A stretch of DNA of 64,000 nt from Coprobacter sp. (GTDB lineage Bacteria > Bacteroidota > Bacteroidia > Bacteroidales > UBA11471): the NCBI GenBank assembly GCA_017462265.1, contig JAFTRN010000057.1:1-64000 (forward strand). Reading direction: 5' to 3'. The translations under genes and the position numbers were made by a program. This document shows positions 35,469 through 44,677 of this stretch, piece by piece. Position 1 is the stretch's first letter. Each line of letters begins with the position of its first letter. The notes under the pieces were generated by a model. It saw only the letters and a program-made list of their open reading frames with translations. It ran no database searches and had not been told where the DNA came from.

Positions 35469-35486
35469 CTATACTACTGACACTGA

Positions 35487-36086
35487 TTACTCGCCAAACA
35501 TCTCCATCAACTTGGCAAAATTGCTGACAAACATTCTCACGGAAATCGCCAGCAGGATAACACCAAAAAACTTTCGCAACACATACACGAACGCCTTTCC
35601 CAGTATGCGCTCTATCTTTGTCGAGAAGCGTATCGCCAGATACACGATGACGATATTCAGCAACAGCGCGATAATGATGTTGGGGAGGCTGTACAACGCC
35701 CGCAACGAGAGCAGTGTCGTAAACGAACCGGCGCCGGCTATCAGCGGGAACACGATGGGCACCAACGTAGTTGTACCCTCGGGACCGTCGTTGCGGAATA
35801 TCTGCACCCCGAGCACCATCTCTATGGCCATGACAAACAGCACAAACGAGCCGGCAATGGCAAACGAGGATATATCTACCTGAAACAATTGCAACAACGC
35901 CTCTCCTGCAAACAGAAAGACTATAAACGTTATCAACGAGAATATAGCGGCTTTCGGTGCCGACACCTTCATTCCCTTATTATGGAAATCGATAAGCACC
36001 GGCAACAGGCCCGTTATATCTATCACCGCAAACAGTACCACAAAGGCACTAAGTGTCTCTTGCAAATTGAAATAAAGAGATGTCAT
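35487..36086 (-). CDS. MarC-family integral membrane protein
   Basis: 199 residues with six hydrophobic segments spread over the whole length, the MarC/UPF0056 pattern. The segment FAVIDITGLLPVLIDFH near 20-36 and the central PIVFPLIAGAGSFTTLLSL near 109-127 are family signatures. The name comes from the mar locus of enterobacteria, but no antibiotic-resistance role is established and the transported substrate, if any, is unknown. The gene stands alone. A palindromic interspersed repeat lies only 14 bases before its start codon, so its leader must include that repeat unless transcription begins inside it. Confidence 0.92.
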   Translation of the reverse strand: MTSLYFNLQETLSAFVVLFAVIDITGLLPVLIDFHNKGMKVSAPKAAIFSLITFIVFLFAGEALLQLFQVDISSFAIAGSFVLFVMAIEMVLGVQIFRNDGPEGTTTLVPIVFPLIAGAGSFTTLLSLRALYSLPNIIIALLLNIVIVYLAIRFSTKIERILGKAFVYVLRKFFGVILLAISVRMFVSNFAKLMEMFGE

Positions 36087-36100
36087 ACTTTCGCTTTTTG

Positions 36101-36183
36101 AGAGGTTGTTTGAATTTTATTTTGCAGAAACTTTGTTTTTTGAAGCCGTAATAAATTTTTCAAGAAAATTTCAAACAGCTTCT
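36101..36183. repeat. Interspersed GAAGCCGTAATA repeat, copy 2
   Basis: 83 bp with imperfect terminal inversion: AGAGGTTGTTTGAATTTT on the left against AAAATTTCAAACAGCTTCT on the right. The core matches copies at 165-224 and 42826-42909. It sits directly before marC. The rest of the 36087-36475 gap holds only the box before the Crp-type gene. Confidence 0.8.
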
Positions 36184-36445
36184 GAATATTTATGCACAAA
36201 GATAGTGAAAGGCGTGCGGAAAATAAAATAAATCTTATTTATTTTTATCCCGAGCCCTTTATCTACGCCTAACAGCGAAGATAAAACAAACAAGCGGAAT
36301 AATATCATGTTCGCTTGAATCTTTCACGACGAGTGCCGATTATTTTCGTACCCAGACACCAGCATACGCACACCTATTATCCCCACTACAACAAAACAAA
36401 GTATTTAATTTTGTGTTTATTAGATTGAGATTTCGATATTTTTTG

Positions 36446-36453
36446 TATTTTTG
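36446..36453 (+). promoter_or_regulatory. -7 promoter box for the Crp-type gene
   Basis: TATTTTTG, exact consensus, 22 bases before the start codon. No -33 box at standard spacing. Confidence 0.55.
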
Positions 36454-36475
36454 AATAGCAAAAAACATACCGACT

Positions 36476-37168
36476 ATGAACAGCATGTACGACATACTAC
36501 TGCAACTTCCCCTATTTCAGGGTATAAGCAGAAAGGATTTATCTACTATTTTAGAAAAAACAAAATTTCATTTCCTTAAATACCAAGCCGGTGAGAGCAT
36601 CGTGCGACGCAATGAGGAGTGCACCTATATGAAATTTATCATTTCGGGCAGTGTGAGAGCCGAGATGGTAAACAAAAGCGGAAAAATAAGGGTATCGGAG
36701 ACACTCCATGCCCCCAACATTTTATTTCCCAACCACCTGTTCGGGCGCAATACCGTTTACCCTTGCGACGTGTGGGCTTGCGACAGTTGCGGCATCATGC
36801 AGGTCGATAAGCCTACGTTCATCACGCTCATACAGAAGAATCCCGTCATCATCATCAATCTGCTCAACATACTCTCGCGCCGTTCACAGAAAAGCATCGA
36901 GACTTTCCTATCCCTCTCATCGGGTAGCATCAAGGAGCGATTGGCTTTCTGGATTCTGAGCTTCACCCAACGCAACGCTACCGACGTGCAAATACTCTGC
37001 AAGCAGAAAGACCTTTACACTTTCTTTGGTGTGCAACGAAGCCTGTTTATCAGCGCGCTCAACGAGCTAAGCGACGAGGGTATCATAACCTATACCCCGC
37101 AAAGCATACTTCTGCTCGACCGTCAGAAATTGCGCGACATACTGAGCCATGACGATCCCGAGGAGTAA
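36476..37168 (+). CDS. Crp/Fnr-family transcriptional regulator
   Basis: 230 residues. An N-terminal cyclic-nucleotide-type barrel (about 10-125; FLKYQAGESIVRRNEECTYMKFIISGSVRAEM) and a linking helix lead to a C-terminal winged helix (about 150-225; LYTFFGVQRSLFISALNELSDEGIITY). Four scattered cysteines do not form the N-terminal cluster of FNR, so a cluster-based oxygen sensor is unlikely. Crp-type proteins of Bacteroidota regulate stress and metabolism, and the ligand is generally unknown. It is monocistronic and ends at a hairpin shared with the aminotransferase gene. Confidence 0.92.
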   Translation: MNSMYDILLQLPLFQGISRKDLSTILEKTKFHFLKYQAGESIVRRNEECTYMKFIISGSVRAEMVNKSGKIRVSETLHAPNILFPNHLFGRNTVYPCDVWACDSCGIMQVDKPTFITLIQKNPVIIINLLNILSRRSQKSIETFLSLSSGSIKERLAFWILSFTQRNATDVQILCKQKDLYTFFGVQRSLFISALNELSDEGIITYTPQSILLLDRQKLRDILSHDDPEE

Positions 37169-37202
37169 TTATTATTTCGACAATACACACATCTCATAAA
37201 AC

Positions 37203-37237
37203 AGGGAAGCCCACCGCGTATCACGATGGGCTTCCCT
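37203..37237. terminator. Bidirectional terminator hairpin
   Basis: Perfect 11-bp stem AGGGAAGCCCA (37203-37213) / TGGGCTTCCCT (37227-37237) between convergent genes. Confidence 0.85.
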
Positions 37238-37253
37238 ACTAATTCTATATACT

Positions 37254-38447
37254 TTATTGCAATTTTGCCAATGCCTCTTTTATGCGGCGAAGTGCCTCTA
37301 CGAGATTCTCGTCTGAGGTCGCATACGAGAATCGCAGATACTCGGGAGCGCAGAATGCGGCACCTCCCACGGTAGCCACGTGGCCCTCTTCGAGCAGATA
37401 CATGGCAAGGTCGGCCGAGTTGTTTATCACCCGATCGCCATATTTCTTACCATAATAATAGGATACGTCGGGGAAAAGATAGAACGCGCCTTGGGGAACA
37501 TTCACCTTGAATCCCGGAATTTCACGAGCCAAATCGACCACCAAATTGCGACGACGTTCGAAGGCCACACGCATCTCTTCTACACAAGTCTGGTCGCCGG
37601 CAAATGCAGCCACCGACGCTTTCTGTGCTATAGAGCTGGGGCCCGAGGTGTATTGTCCTTGCAGTTTGTTACAAGCCTTGGCCAGCCACAGCGGTGCGGC
37701 AATGAATCCGATACGCCAACCGGTCATGGCATACGCCTTAGACACGCCATTGATGATGGCTACACGCTCTCGTACGCTCTCGAACTGGGCGATACTCTGA
37801 TGACCGCCGATATAATTTATATGTTCGTATATTTCATCGGCAATGATGATGATTTGCGGGTGCTTGGCAAGTATGTCGGCAAGAGCCTTCAACTCGTCTT
37901 GCGAATACACGCTACCCGTGGGATTGGAGGGCGAGCAGAGTATGATGGCTTTGGTATTGGGGGTAATAGCCGCCTCCAACTGTGCCGGAGTAATTTTGAA
38001 ATCTTGGTCGATACCGGCCGGTACCACCACGCTTTTTCCCTCGGCAAGTTTCACCATTTCTACGTAGCTTACCCAGCAAGGAGCCGGAATTATCACCTCA
38101 TCGCCGGGATTTACAATACAGAGTATCGCATTGCATATCGCTTGTTTAGCGCCATTTGATACCACTATCTGCTCGGGGGCGAAATCGAGATTGTTTTCGT
38201 TTTTGAGTTTGGCGCAGATGGCTTTACGCAGGTCCATATATCCGGGAACGGGCGAATAGAATGAGAAGTTATCATCGATAGCTTGCTTAGCTGCTGCTTT
38301 TATATGGTCAGGGGTGAAAAAATCGGGTTCACCCACACTGAGGTTTATAATATCCACACCCTGGGCTTTGAGTTCGTTGCTTTTCTGCGACATCACCAAC
38401 GTTTCCGAGGGTGAGAGGCTCATCAGGCGATCTGAAAGTTGATTCAT
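37254..38447 (-). CDS. aspC: Aspartate aminotransferase (class I)
   Basis: 397 residues, fold-type I PLP enzyme. It transfers the amino group between aspartate and 2-oxoglutarate. Substrate/cofactor motifs: SVGEPDFFTPDHIK near 37-50, SNGAKQAI near 97-104, and CSPSNPTGSVYS near 171-182. The Schiff-base lysine lies in SKAYAMTGWRIGF near 233-245, and the C-terminal arginine in FSYAT near 373-377. It matches the AspC subgroup of thermophile/Bacteroidota type (Ib) rather than enterobacterial Ia. Assignment to the reaction is likely, though related aminotransferases share these motifs. Confidence 0.93.
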   Translation of the reverse strand: MNQLSDRLMSLSPSETLVMSQKSNELKAQGVDIINLSVGEPDFFTPDHIKAAAKQAIDDNFSFYSPVPGYMDLRKAICAKLKNENNLDFAPEQIVVSNGAKQAICNAILCIVNPGDEVIIPAPCWVSYVEMVKLAEGKSVVVPAGIDQDFKITPAQLEAAITPNTKAIILCSPSNPTGSVYSQDELKALADILAKHPQIIIIADEIYEHINYIGGHQSIAQFESVRERVAIINGVSKAYAMTGWRIGFIAAPLWLAKACNKLQGQYTSGPSSIAQKASVAAFAGDQTCVEEMRVAFERRRNLVVDLAREIPGFKVNVPQGAFYLFPDVSYYYGKKYGDRVINNSADLAMYLLEEGHVATVGGAAFCAPEYLRFSYATSDENLVEALRRIKEALAKLQ

Positions 38448-38499
38448 TGTATTTTGTAGTTAGGAGTTATTGTAGCTGTTTTATTCTCTTTCGAGTTGG

Positions 38500-38507
38500 C
38501 AAATATA
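38500..38507 (-). promoter_or_regulatory. -7 promoter box for aspC
   Basis: TATATTTG on the minus strand, exact consensus, 53 bases from the start codon. Confidence 0.55.
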
Positions 38508-38598
38508 CAATATAATTTGCTCTTCGAAAACTTTTCTTTATTTTTTATGTACAAAATAGCAAAAAGTGCAATATTTTCGGCAAATTGAGAGCAAAATG

Positions 38599-39624
38599 TT
38601 ATTCACCGAAAAGATATTGTTGCATACCGGGCGTCATAGCTACCGCCGTCGTGACCGAATCGACGGCATAGATGAGATAGGCCTCAAGCCCGGCATGGCG
38701 GGCGGCAATCTCAAGACTGCGTTCAACACCCAGCACCATAAAGGCAGTTGCATAGGCATCGGCCGTCATGCAGTCAGGAGCAAGCACGGTAGCGCTCAGC
38801 AGATTGTGCTGTGCCGGATAACCGGTCGAGGGGTCTATGGTGTGCGCCACACGCCGACCATCGACAATGCGATAATTGCGATAGTTGCCCGATGTGGCCA
38901 TCGCTCCGTCGCTGATGGCGATAACCGCCTCTATCGCTCCGCCGGCCACATTGCCCTCGTCGGGTGTATCTATCCCCACACGCCACAACTCACCACGACT
39001 GTTGCGTCCATGGGCGGCTATCTCACCACCTATCTCCACCAGGTAGTTTTCCACCCCCTTTTCTCGTAGAAACGCGGCAACCACATCTACGGCATAACCC
39101 TTGGCTATCGCCGAGAAATTGAGTGTCATTCGAGGGTCCTCCTTATAGAGACGGCCATCGACCAACGACATTCTATCCATACCCACAAGCTGCCATAGGC
39201 TGTCTATCGTCTCGGGCGTAGGATTTATCCCGCTCTTGAAGCCGAATCCCCAGACATTCACCAATGGCGACACCGTAGGGTCGAAGGCCCCCTCGGTATC
39301 GAGAAATATCTCGCGAGAGCGATTGAACACCGTTGTAAACCAATTATCGGCCCGTGCCGTCGTATCGTTGGCATTGAAAAGGCTTATTATCGAATTTTTC
39401 TCAAAAGGCGACAGCGAGCCGTTGAAACGGCACAACTCCGCCTCGATCTGGGCCTGATAATCCTCGGTGGCCTCATACGTAAAGTGATATATGGTATTGA
39501 ACACCATACCCTCGTTGCGGTGATACTCTTTCACACTCGCAGCATCATCGCTACGCCACCATGCCACAAGGATAAAACCCGCGACACATAGCACGCACGC
39601 CAGCCAGCCTTTTTTATTTTTCAT
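38599..39624 (-). CDS. apbE: ApbE-type FMN transferase
   Basis: 341 residues. An N-terminal membrane segment (WLACVLCVAGFILVAWW) anchors it outside the cytoplasmic membrane. ApbE proteins attach FMN from FAD to Ser/Thr of target proteins such as NqrB/C and RnfG. Family motifs: NFSAIAKGYAVD near 174-185, EIGGEIAAHG near 202-211, DGAMATSGNYRNY near 243-255, HTIDPSTGYPA near 265-275, and the C-terminal DCMTADAYATAFMVLG near 287-302 with a metal-binding Asp. It is encoded between aspC and the large barrel protein; its targets are not adjacent. Confidence 0.95.
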   Translation of the reverse strand: MKNKKGWLACVLCVAGFILVAWWRSDDAASVKEYHRNEGMVFNTIYHFTYEATEDYQAQIEAELCRFNGSLSPFEKNSIISLFNANDTTARADNWFTTVFNRSREIFLDTEGAFDPTVSPLVNVWGFGFKSGINPTPETIDSLWQLVGMDRMSLVDGRLYKEDPRMTLNFSAIAKGYAVDVVAAFLREKGVENYLVEIGGEIAAHGRNSRGELWRVGIDTPDEGNVAGGAIEAVIAISDGAMATSGNYRNYRIVDGRRVAHTIDPSTGYPAQHNLLSATVLAPDCMTADAYATAFMVLGVERSLEIAARHAGLEAYLIYAVDSVTTAVAMTPGMQQYLFGE

Positions 39625-39730
39625 TATCTCACGATTTTAGAACATATCTTTCTGTCGGGTTAGGGAAGGTATATCAAGCTGAGAACGGCACCTCGCCCAA
39701 TCCCGCACGATTCTCAAAGAGCCTCAAAGA

Positions 39731-39769
39731 TAAAAAGAGAGGCCGGAAAATCAAAATGTTTCCCGACCT
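39731..39769 (-). terminator. Terminator of the TonB-plug barrel gene
   Basis: Minus-strand stem AGGTCGGGAA...TTTCCGGCCT (39769-39760 with 39749-39740). Its two G-U pairs form only in minus-strand RNA. A T-rich stretch follows. Confidence 0.75.
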
Positions 39770-39810
39770 TTCTCACTTCATATGTAATTTAGGAGATATA
39801 ATGTTCAATA

Positions 39811-42792
39811 TTAGAAACCGCCATATCCGCGAGGGCCACCACCGAATCCGCCTCGTCCGCCACGGCGCTCGTCACCGCCACCCTTACCGATAGTATTGAA
39901 CTGATAGGCAAAATAGAGCATACAGTAGCTACCCAGCGCGTTGGTTTCGGAGTCGCGTATATAAGTACCCGATACCGAGCGGTCGATATTGGTATTTTGT
40001 TGCAGTATGTCATACACCTTGAATCGTATCGTCGCATTTTTCTTGGCAAGGAATGAATAGGCGATAGAGGCATTCCAATTTACCTTGTGTTGGTTGTAAC
40101 CCTCGGCATATCCGGCCGTACCTCTATAGCGACAATCGGTACCGAATGAGAGCCCGCAGGGAAGGAACCAATCGATATTGACGTTAGCACCGAAATTCAT
40201 GGTCGATTGGTTGTTGTCGGTCTGCAAGGTATTGGTCACGAGCGAATAGTTGTAATTTCCGCCTATACTTGCATTGAACACATCACTGCTATATCGCAAC
40301 GAGAGATTTTCGCCAAAAGTATAATTACGCGAAATGTTTTTGGTATCATCGTTTTTGGCACGGACTATAATATCGTTGTAAGCGCCATCATTTTCGTAGT
40401 CCAGAGCGATGAATCCCACCGAGTTGTTATAGCGAATATTGGTATTGGAATTGAAACTGAACTTTTTGTTGCGTTTGAACGGCATATTATAGAACACACG
40501 CGCATTGGCATTCCACTCTCCGCTCACATTCACCGGAGTACGTATGCGACCACCATCGGTGGTATATATCGTCATCTCGGTAATATTGTTCTGCGTAGTA
40601 CTGGCTTCAAGGTTCACATTCAACGCCTGATAGGTATCGGGGTTGTACGAGTCGTAGCGCAACCACGCCCGGTGGTTGAACGATGATTTCAGCCCCCTAT
40701 CGCCCACATATACGTTGAGCGGATTGGTAATATCGGGAGCCTCTTGCAACTGACGAGCCGAAGGTTGCGACGAGTTACCGCGATAGTTGATGCGCAAATT
40801 TTTGTTTTTCGTGATACGATAGCGCAAGCGGAACGTCGGCGAGAAGTTGAGCGCGTAGGTCGATATGTCGTTGCCCACGTTCTTACCGAAAAGATAATGT
40901 GTCTCGCGGTGCTGATTTTCGAGATTTACACCTACATTGAAATTCATCTTGGAATATACACCACGCAACGATATTTCTCCACGATGCGTCTGATAACGGC
41001 TACGCGACACGTTGCTGTAGGTGGTATCGGCTATGGGGTTGCCCAGGGTATCAAGTTCTGCGTAATTACCATCTTCATCTATATTATAAGTATAGGCGTC
41101 GCCGTTGTTGCTGTTATAGCGATATTGGTACACAAAGTTGAGGTAGTAGTGTTTCGAGAGAGGCTCTACGTAGGTAACACGCGCGCTGTACGAAGCACCT
41201 TGCGAGATATTATCGTCTTTCTGATTGCGCAGTGAGTCGCGCACGCCCAGTCGGTAGAAATTCATCACATCGTGGGTTTCCCCATTCTCCTCGTTGCGAT
41301 TAGTGCTATAGTTGAAACTGAAACTGAATCGGCGACGAGGGTCGTTTTTGAATGCTCGGCTGAAGCTCAATCTACCCGAGAAGTTATAACCCTGTCCATC
41401 ACTACCCGAGTCGGAACGACGGTCGTTCACGCTGTCGCGATCGGCAAGTAGCGCGTCGCGACGTCCACCCATGGTCTCGGAGTAGCTGTTGCTCTCCATG
41501 TGAGATTTGTTGAAGTCGAAACGGGGCATAAATTCCAACGTGGTAAGGGTATCTATCTCCCATCGCATACGGAAATTGAGCCTCAGGTTATTACTGCGAT
41601 GTATATTTTCCGAGCGAGAATTTACAAACGACGAGCTGTCGTTGGTAAGGAAGTTCTGCTGTTCGCTTTTGCTCTCGGTGTAACGATCGGCATACATATA
41701 GCCCACGTCACCGCCTATGCGGAAAGTCTCGCTGTCGTTGCCGGTATTGAAGTTTCCTCCCAGCATACCCGACTTGCCGGTGCCTCTATTACCGCCACCG
41801 CCCATCATACGACTGCTACCCGAGAACATAGACTGTCCCAAGTCGGCAGCTCCCTGATTGTTGGTATTGTTGTAACTGCCGAGCAATGAGAATTGCGAAC
41901 TGTTTACAAAGCGATTGGCCATGGCATTGAGCTCGTACATGGGGTTCCATTCTTGCATTTCGGTACCACCACCGGCCTGCGCCGTACCAAACCAACCCTG
42001 CTTCATACCCTTTTTCACGGTAAGATTTATGACAGTCTCTTCCTCGCCATCATCTACGCCCGAGAAACGAGCCTCATCGCTTTTGCGATCGACCACCTGT
42101 ATCTTGTCTATCATATTAGCCGGGAGGTTTTTCGAGGCCACTTTGGGATCATCGGTGAAAAATTCCTTTCCATCGACAAGGATCTTTTTGATACTCTTAC
42201 CCTGGGCCGTGATATTACCATTCTCATCAATCTCCACACCGGGCAGTTTCTTGAACAAGTCCTCGGCTACGGCATTGGGTTGCGTTTTGAACGAGTCGGC
42301 ATTATATTCTACGGTATCCTCCTTGGTCACGATAGGCGGTACCACTCCCTCTACCACGGCCTCTTTCAGCATTATGGCATCGGGCTCCATCTTCACCGGA
42401 CCGAGCTTTGCCACAGGCTCTATGTTGAGTAGTTTCACCGCTTTATATAGGGGCTTGTAGCCCAAGAACGTAAAGCGCACAAGATACTCTCCGCGACGCA
42501 GATTATCGTTTCCCACCATGAACGCGCCCTCGGCATCGGTCATCGTAGCCATACCGGGCACAAGCACACTATCCTTGGCATTCAGCAAGCTCACCGATAC
42601 CGCTACCATAGGCTCGTTTTTCTCATCGAATACCGTACCGGCCACATAGAAATCGGGCTTCTTCTCTTTTTCGTTTTCTCCACGATCACCACCGGGACGA
42701 CCACCGCCCCAGCCTCCCCCGCCACCGGGAAATTGTGCAAACGCACTCAATGAAAACACAGATAACAGTAAGAGTGTGAGTATTTTTTTCAT
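39811..42792 (-). CDS. TonB-plug outer-membrane beta-barrel protein
   Basis: 993 residues. The signal peptide (MKKILTLLLLSVFSLSAFAQ) is followed by a Gly-rich segment, then a carboxypeptidase-regulatory-like beta-sandwich (about 48-140; AGTVFDEKNEPM). Next come a plug-like region (about 145-260; LKKLPGVEIDENGNITAQGKS in outline, with ILVDGKEFF) and a large barrel of the OMP_b-brl_3 type up to a Gly/Arg-rich end. No SusD partner is adjacent, so the SusC type is unlikely; related proteins lack a defined ligand. It stands alone, with an interspersed palindromic repeat 33 bases before the start. The C-terminal GGRGGFGGGPRGYGGF mirrors the N-terminal Gly stretch. Confidence 0.9.
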   Translation of the reverse strand: MKKILTLLLLSVFSLSAFAQFPGGGGGWGGGRPGGDRGENEKEKKPDFYVAGTVFDEKNEPMVAVSVSLLNAKDSVLVPGMATMTDAEGAFMVGNDNLRRGEYLVRFTFLGYKPLYKAVKLLNIEPVAKLGPVKMEPDAIMLKEAVVEGVVPPIVTKEDTVEYNADSFKTQPNAVAEDLFKKLPGVEIDENGNITAQGKSIKKILVDGKEFFTDDPKVASKNLPANMIDKIQVVDRKSDEARFSGVDDGEEETVINLTVKKGMKQGWFGTAQAGGGTEMQEWNPMYELNAMANRFVNSSQFSLLGSYNNTNNQGAADLGQSMFSGSSRMMGGGGNRGTGKSGMLGGNFNTGNDSETFRIGGDVGYMYADRYTESKSEQQNFLTNDSSSFVNSRSENIHRSNNLRLNFRMRWEIDTLTTLEFMPRFDFNKSHMESNSYSETMGGRRDALLADRDSVNDRRSDSGSDGQGYNFSGRLSFSRAFKNDPRRRFSFSFNYSTNRNEENGETHDVMNFYRLGVRDSLRNQKDDNISQGASYSARVTYVEPLSKHYYLNFVYQYRYNSNNGDAYTYNIDEDGNYAELDTLGNPIADTTYSNVSRSRYQTHRGEISLRGVYSKMNFNVGVNLENQHRETHYLFGKNVGNDISTYALNFSPTFRLRYRITKNKNLRINYRGNSSQPSARQLQEAPDITNPLNVYVGDRGLKSSFNHRAWLRYDSYNPDTYQALNVNLEASTTQNNITEMTIYTTDGGRIRTPVNVSGEWNANARVFYNMPFKRNKKFSFNSNTNIRYNNSVGFIALDYENDGAYNDIIVRAKNDDTKNISRNYTFGENLSLRYSSDVFNASIGGNYNYSLVTNTLQTDNNQSTMNFGANVNIDWFLPCGLSFGTDCRYRGTAGYAEGYNQHKVNWNASIAYSFLAKKNATIRFKVYDILQQNTNIDRSVSGTYIRDSETNALGSYCMLYFAYQFNTIGKGGGDERRGGRGGFGGGPRGYGGF

Positions 42793-42825
42793 GTCTTTAC
42801 CTATTGTTTAAACACTTTTGGGGTT

Positions 42826-42909
42826 AGAAGTTGTTTGAATTTTATTTTACCGAAACTTTGTTTTTTTGAAGCCGTAATAAATTTTTCAAGAAAATTTTAA
42901 ACAACTTCT
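42826..42909. repeat. Interspersed GAAGCCGTAATA repeat, copy 3
   Basis: 84 bp. AGAAGTTGTTTGAATTTT on the left pairs imperfectly with AAAATTTTAAACAACTTCT on the right, and the core matches the copies at 165-224 and 36101-36183. It lies 33 bases before the barrel-protein gene. Confidence 0.8.
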
Positions 42910-43004
42910 GAAATCCGGACTTTTGACTACTTACCGACAAAAAGGTTTAATCACTCATCACAATTTCCCCACATTTAACCATTAATAACATTCCCGGTAC
43001 AACA

Positions 43005-44342
43005 TCATATCATGGCTGTCATATAGAATGGTAAATACAGCAACTCATTATCCCCTATCTGAAGGTCTTTGGTATAAACCAAATAACTATTCTTTATACG
43101 AGACAAATATTTTGCTCTGAACGCATCAAGCGAGGCATGAGTTTTGTAGCCCGACGATTTAACCTCTATCGGACATATCTTATTCCCTCGAGATAACAAG
43201 AAGTCCACTTCATAAGAATGTTTCTCGTCTTTCTCGAATGTGTAATAAAACAATTTATTACCAGCGGCAGTAAGCATTTGAGCCACAAGATTTTCATATA
43301 TATACCCGAGATTTGCCTCTAATTTATCTGCCAACAATTTCTGATATATTACATTCTCGGCAAAATCTTTATCCCAAAATACCATTGTCACAAACAGTCC
43401 GGTATCCGCCATAAAAAGTTTATATTTCGACATATCTTTTGTAAGCGATAGACCTACGTTAGGATCATCGGAGTGATACGACACAAGCACAGCTTTACTA
43501 TCTTCGAGACTTATAAGCATCTCTTTCGCTGTATTATCTTCCAATGCCCCCACAATGGCATTGGTATAGTATCGAGAAGACTTTTTACTCAGTTGAGACG
43601 GGATAGCCATAAATAATTTGCTAAGTTTTCCGGTCGCATCTATTTTCAAGAAATCATCGGAATACAACTGTATAATTCTACGTTTTACGGCATCTACTTT
43701 TGCAAGATTATTGGTATCCAAATATTCATTTACAGCCTGAGGCATTCCCCCCACCAGCATATATAAGCGTAAATCTCTTTGCTTTGTTCGATGGGCTGCC
43801 CCCAATGGTATGCGTTTATCATAGAATGTCTGTATAAGTGGCAAGGTCGCCGTGTCGCCCAACGCCCATCTGAATTCTTCGAAATCCATCGGGTACATAT
43901 CTACCTGTTCCTCTTCGCTGGGGATAGTTATCCCCTTGGTATTCTGCTTGATACTAATAAGCGAGCCAGTTTCAATATAGTCATACCTACCATCTTGCAC
44001 AAGATACTTGATTGCCTGTCTTGCCTTGGGGCATTTCTGTACTTCATCAAAGACTATAACCGATCGTCTCGGCTCTAAAACCACATTGTATATAGTCTGT
44101 AATTGCAGAAATATAAGATCCAGATCCATTAAATCATCAAAAAGCGACATCACCGTTGCCGACACTTTATTAAAATCGACAATTATATACGAGGAATACT
44201 CTCGCTTGGCAAACTCTTCCACGATCGTAGATTTGCCAATACGTCGTGCACCTTGTACCAATAATGCACTTTTTCCATTCGAATCCTGTTTCCAGCTAAG
44301 AAACTTATCATATATTTTTCTCTTAAAAACTCTCTTTTCCAT
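43005..44342 (-). CDS. Second AAA-type ATPase with DUF4143 domain
   Basis: 445 residues. Walker A GARRIGKS is at 31-38 and Walker B SVIVFDEVQ near 94-102. The C-terminal nuclease-like set is EVDF (378-381) and IEVKSS (392-397). Overall build matches the ATPase at 12352-13536, but the sequences differ widely outside the motifs. The middle region (about 170-330) would be the helical DUF4143 core. Function is unknown. Its promoter region carries a 33-bp tandem repeat, one unit of which supplies the -33 box. The gene is A+T-rich compared with the large barrel gene and the ABC gene on either side. Confidence 0.9.
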   Translation of the reverse strand: MEKRVFKRKIYDKFLSWKQDSNGKSALLVQGARRIGKSTIVEEFAKREYSSYIIVDFNKVSATVMSLFDDLMDLDLIFLQLQTIYNVVLEPRRSVIVFDEVQKCPKARQAIKYLVQDGRYDYIETGSLISIKQNTKGITIPSEEEQVDMYPMDFEEFRWALGDTATLPLIQTFYDKRIPLGAAHRTKQRDLRLYMLVGGMPQAVNEYLDTNNLAKVDAVKRRIIQLYSDDFLKIDATGKLSKLFMAIPSQLSKKSSRYYTNAIVGALEDNTAKEMLISLEDSKAVLVSYHSDDPNVGLSLTKDMSKYKLFMADTGLFVTMVFWDKDFAENVIYQKLLADKLEANLGYIYENLVAQMLTAAGNKLFYYTFEKDEKHSYEVDFLLSRGNKICPIEVKSSGYKTHASLDAFRAKYLSRIKNSYLVYTKDLQIGDNELLYLPFYMTAMI

Positions 44343-44368
44343 AGCCTTACACTATTATTTTTTCGTTG

Positions 44369-44399
44369 CAAAAATAAAACATTTTTCCATTTCCCCAAA
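44369..44399 (-). promoter_or_regulatory. Promoter of the second DUF4143 ATPase
   Basis: On the minus strand TTTG (44399-44396), 19-base spacer, TATTTTTG (44376-44369). The -33 box lies in the first unit of the tandem repeat. Confidence 0.7.
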
Positions 44400-44478
44400 A
44401 TTTAAAACAGCAAATCCCCCTATTTCCCCGAAATTTAAAACAGCAAATCCCCCTATTTCCCCGAAATTTAAATGTTGC
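44388..44478. repeat. 33-bp tandem repeat (about 2.7 units)
   Basis: Units begin at 44388, 44421 and 44454, with consensus TATTTCCCCGAAATTTAAA-ACAGCAAATCCCCC. The first unit reads CCCCAAAA where the others read CCCCGAAA. No unique spacers, so not a CRISPR. It occupies the ATPase promoter region in the 44343-44677 gap; nothing else is seen there but the ABC-gene promoter. Confidence 0.85.
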
Positions 44479-44588
44479 CATATCTTAACAAAACTTAAAA
44501 TCACTTTAACAAAAAGATTTCTTGTACCATTATCTCACAGTCTCAATTAACACAAAAAGAAATCTACAATATTACCGGCCCTTGGGAA

Positions 44589-44619
44589 TTTGTTTTTGCG
44601 GGCTTTTGCATTATCTTTG
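44589..44619 (+). promoter_or_regulatory. Promoter of the ABC exporter gene
   Basis: TTTG (44589-44592), 19-base spacer, TATCTTTG (44612-44619), full consensus. Confidence 0.7.
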
Positions 44620-44677
44620 CAGTGTAATAGGTGGCAACACCCTATTCACGCCTAACCGGTAACGCACAACTATTGCA

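Noticed and set aside
44388-44478. CRISPR-like repeats
   Set aside because: Units are directly adjoining 33-mers with no spacers and no cas genes nearby; the 11-residue peptide repeat they would encode lies in no plausible gene.
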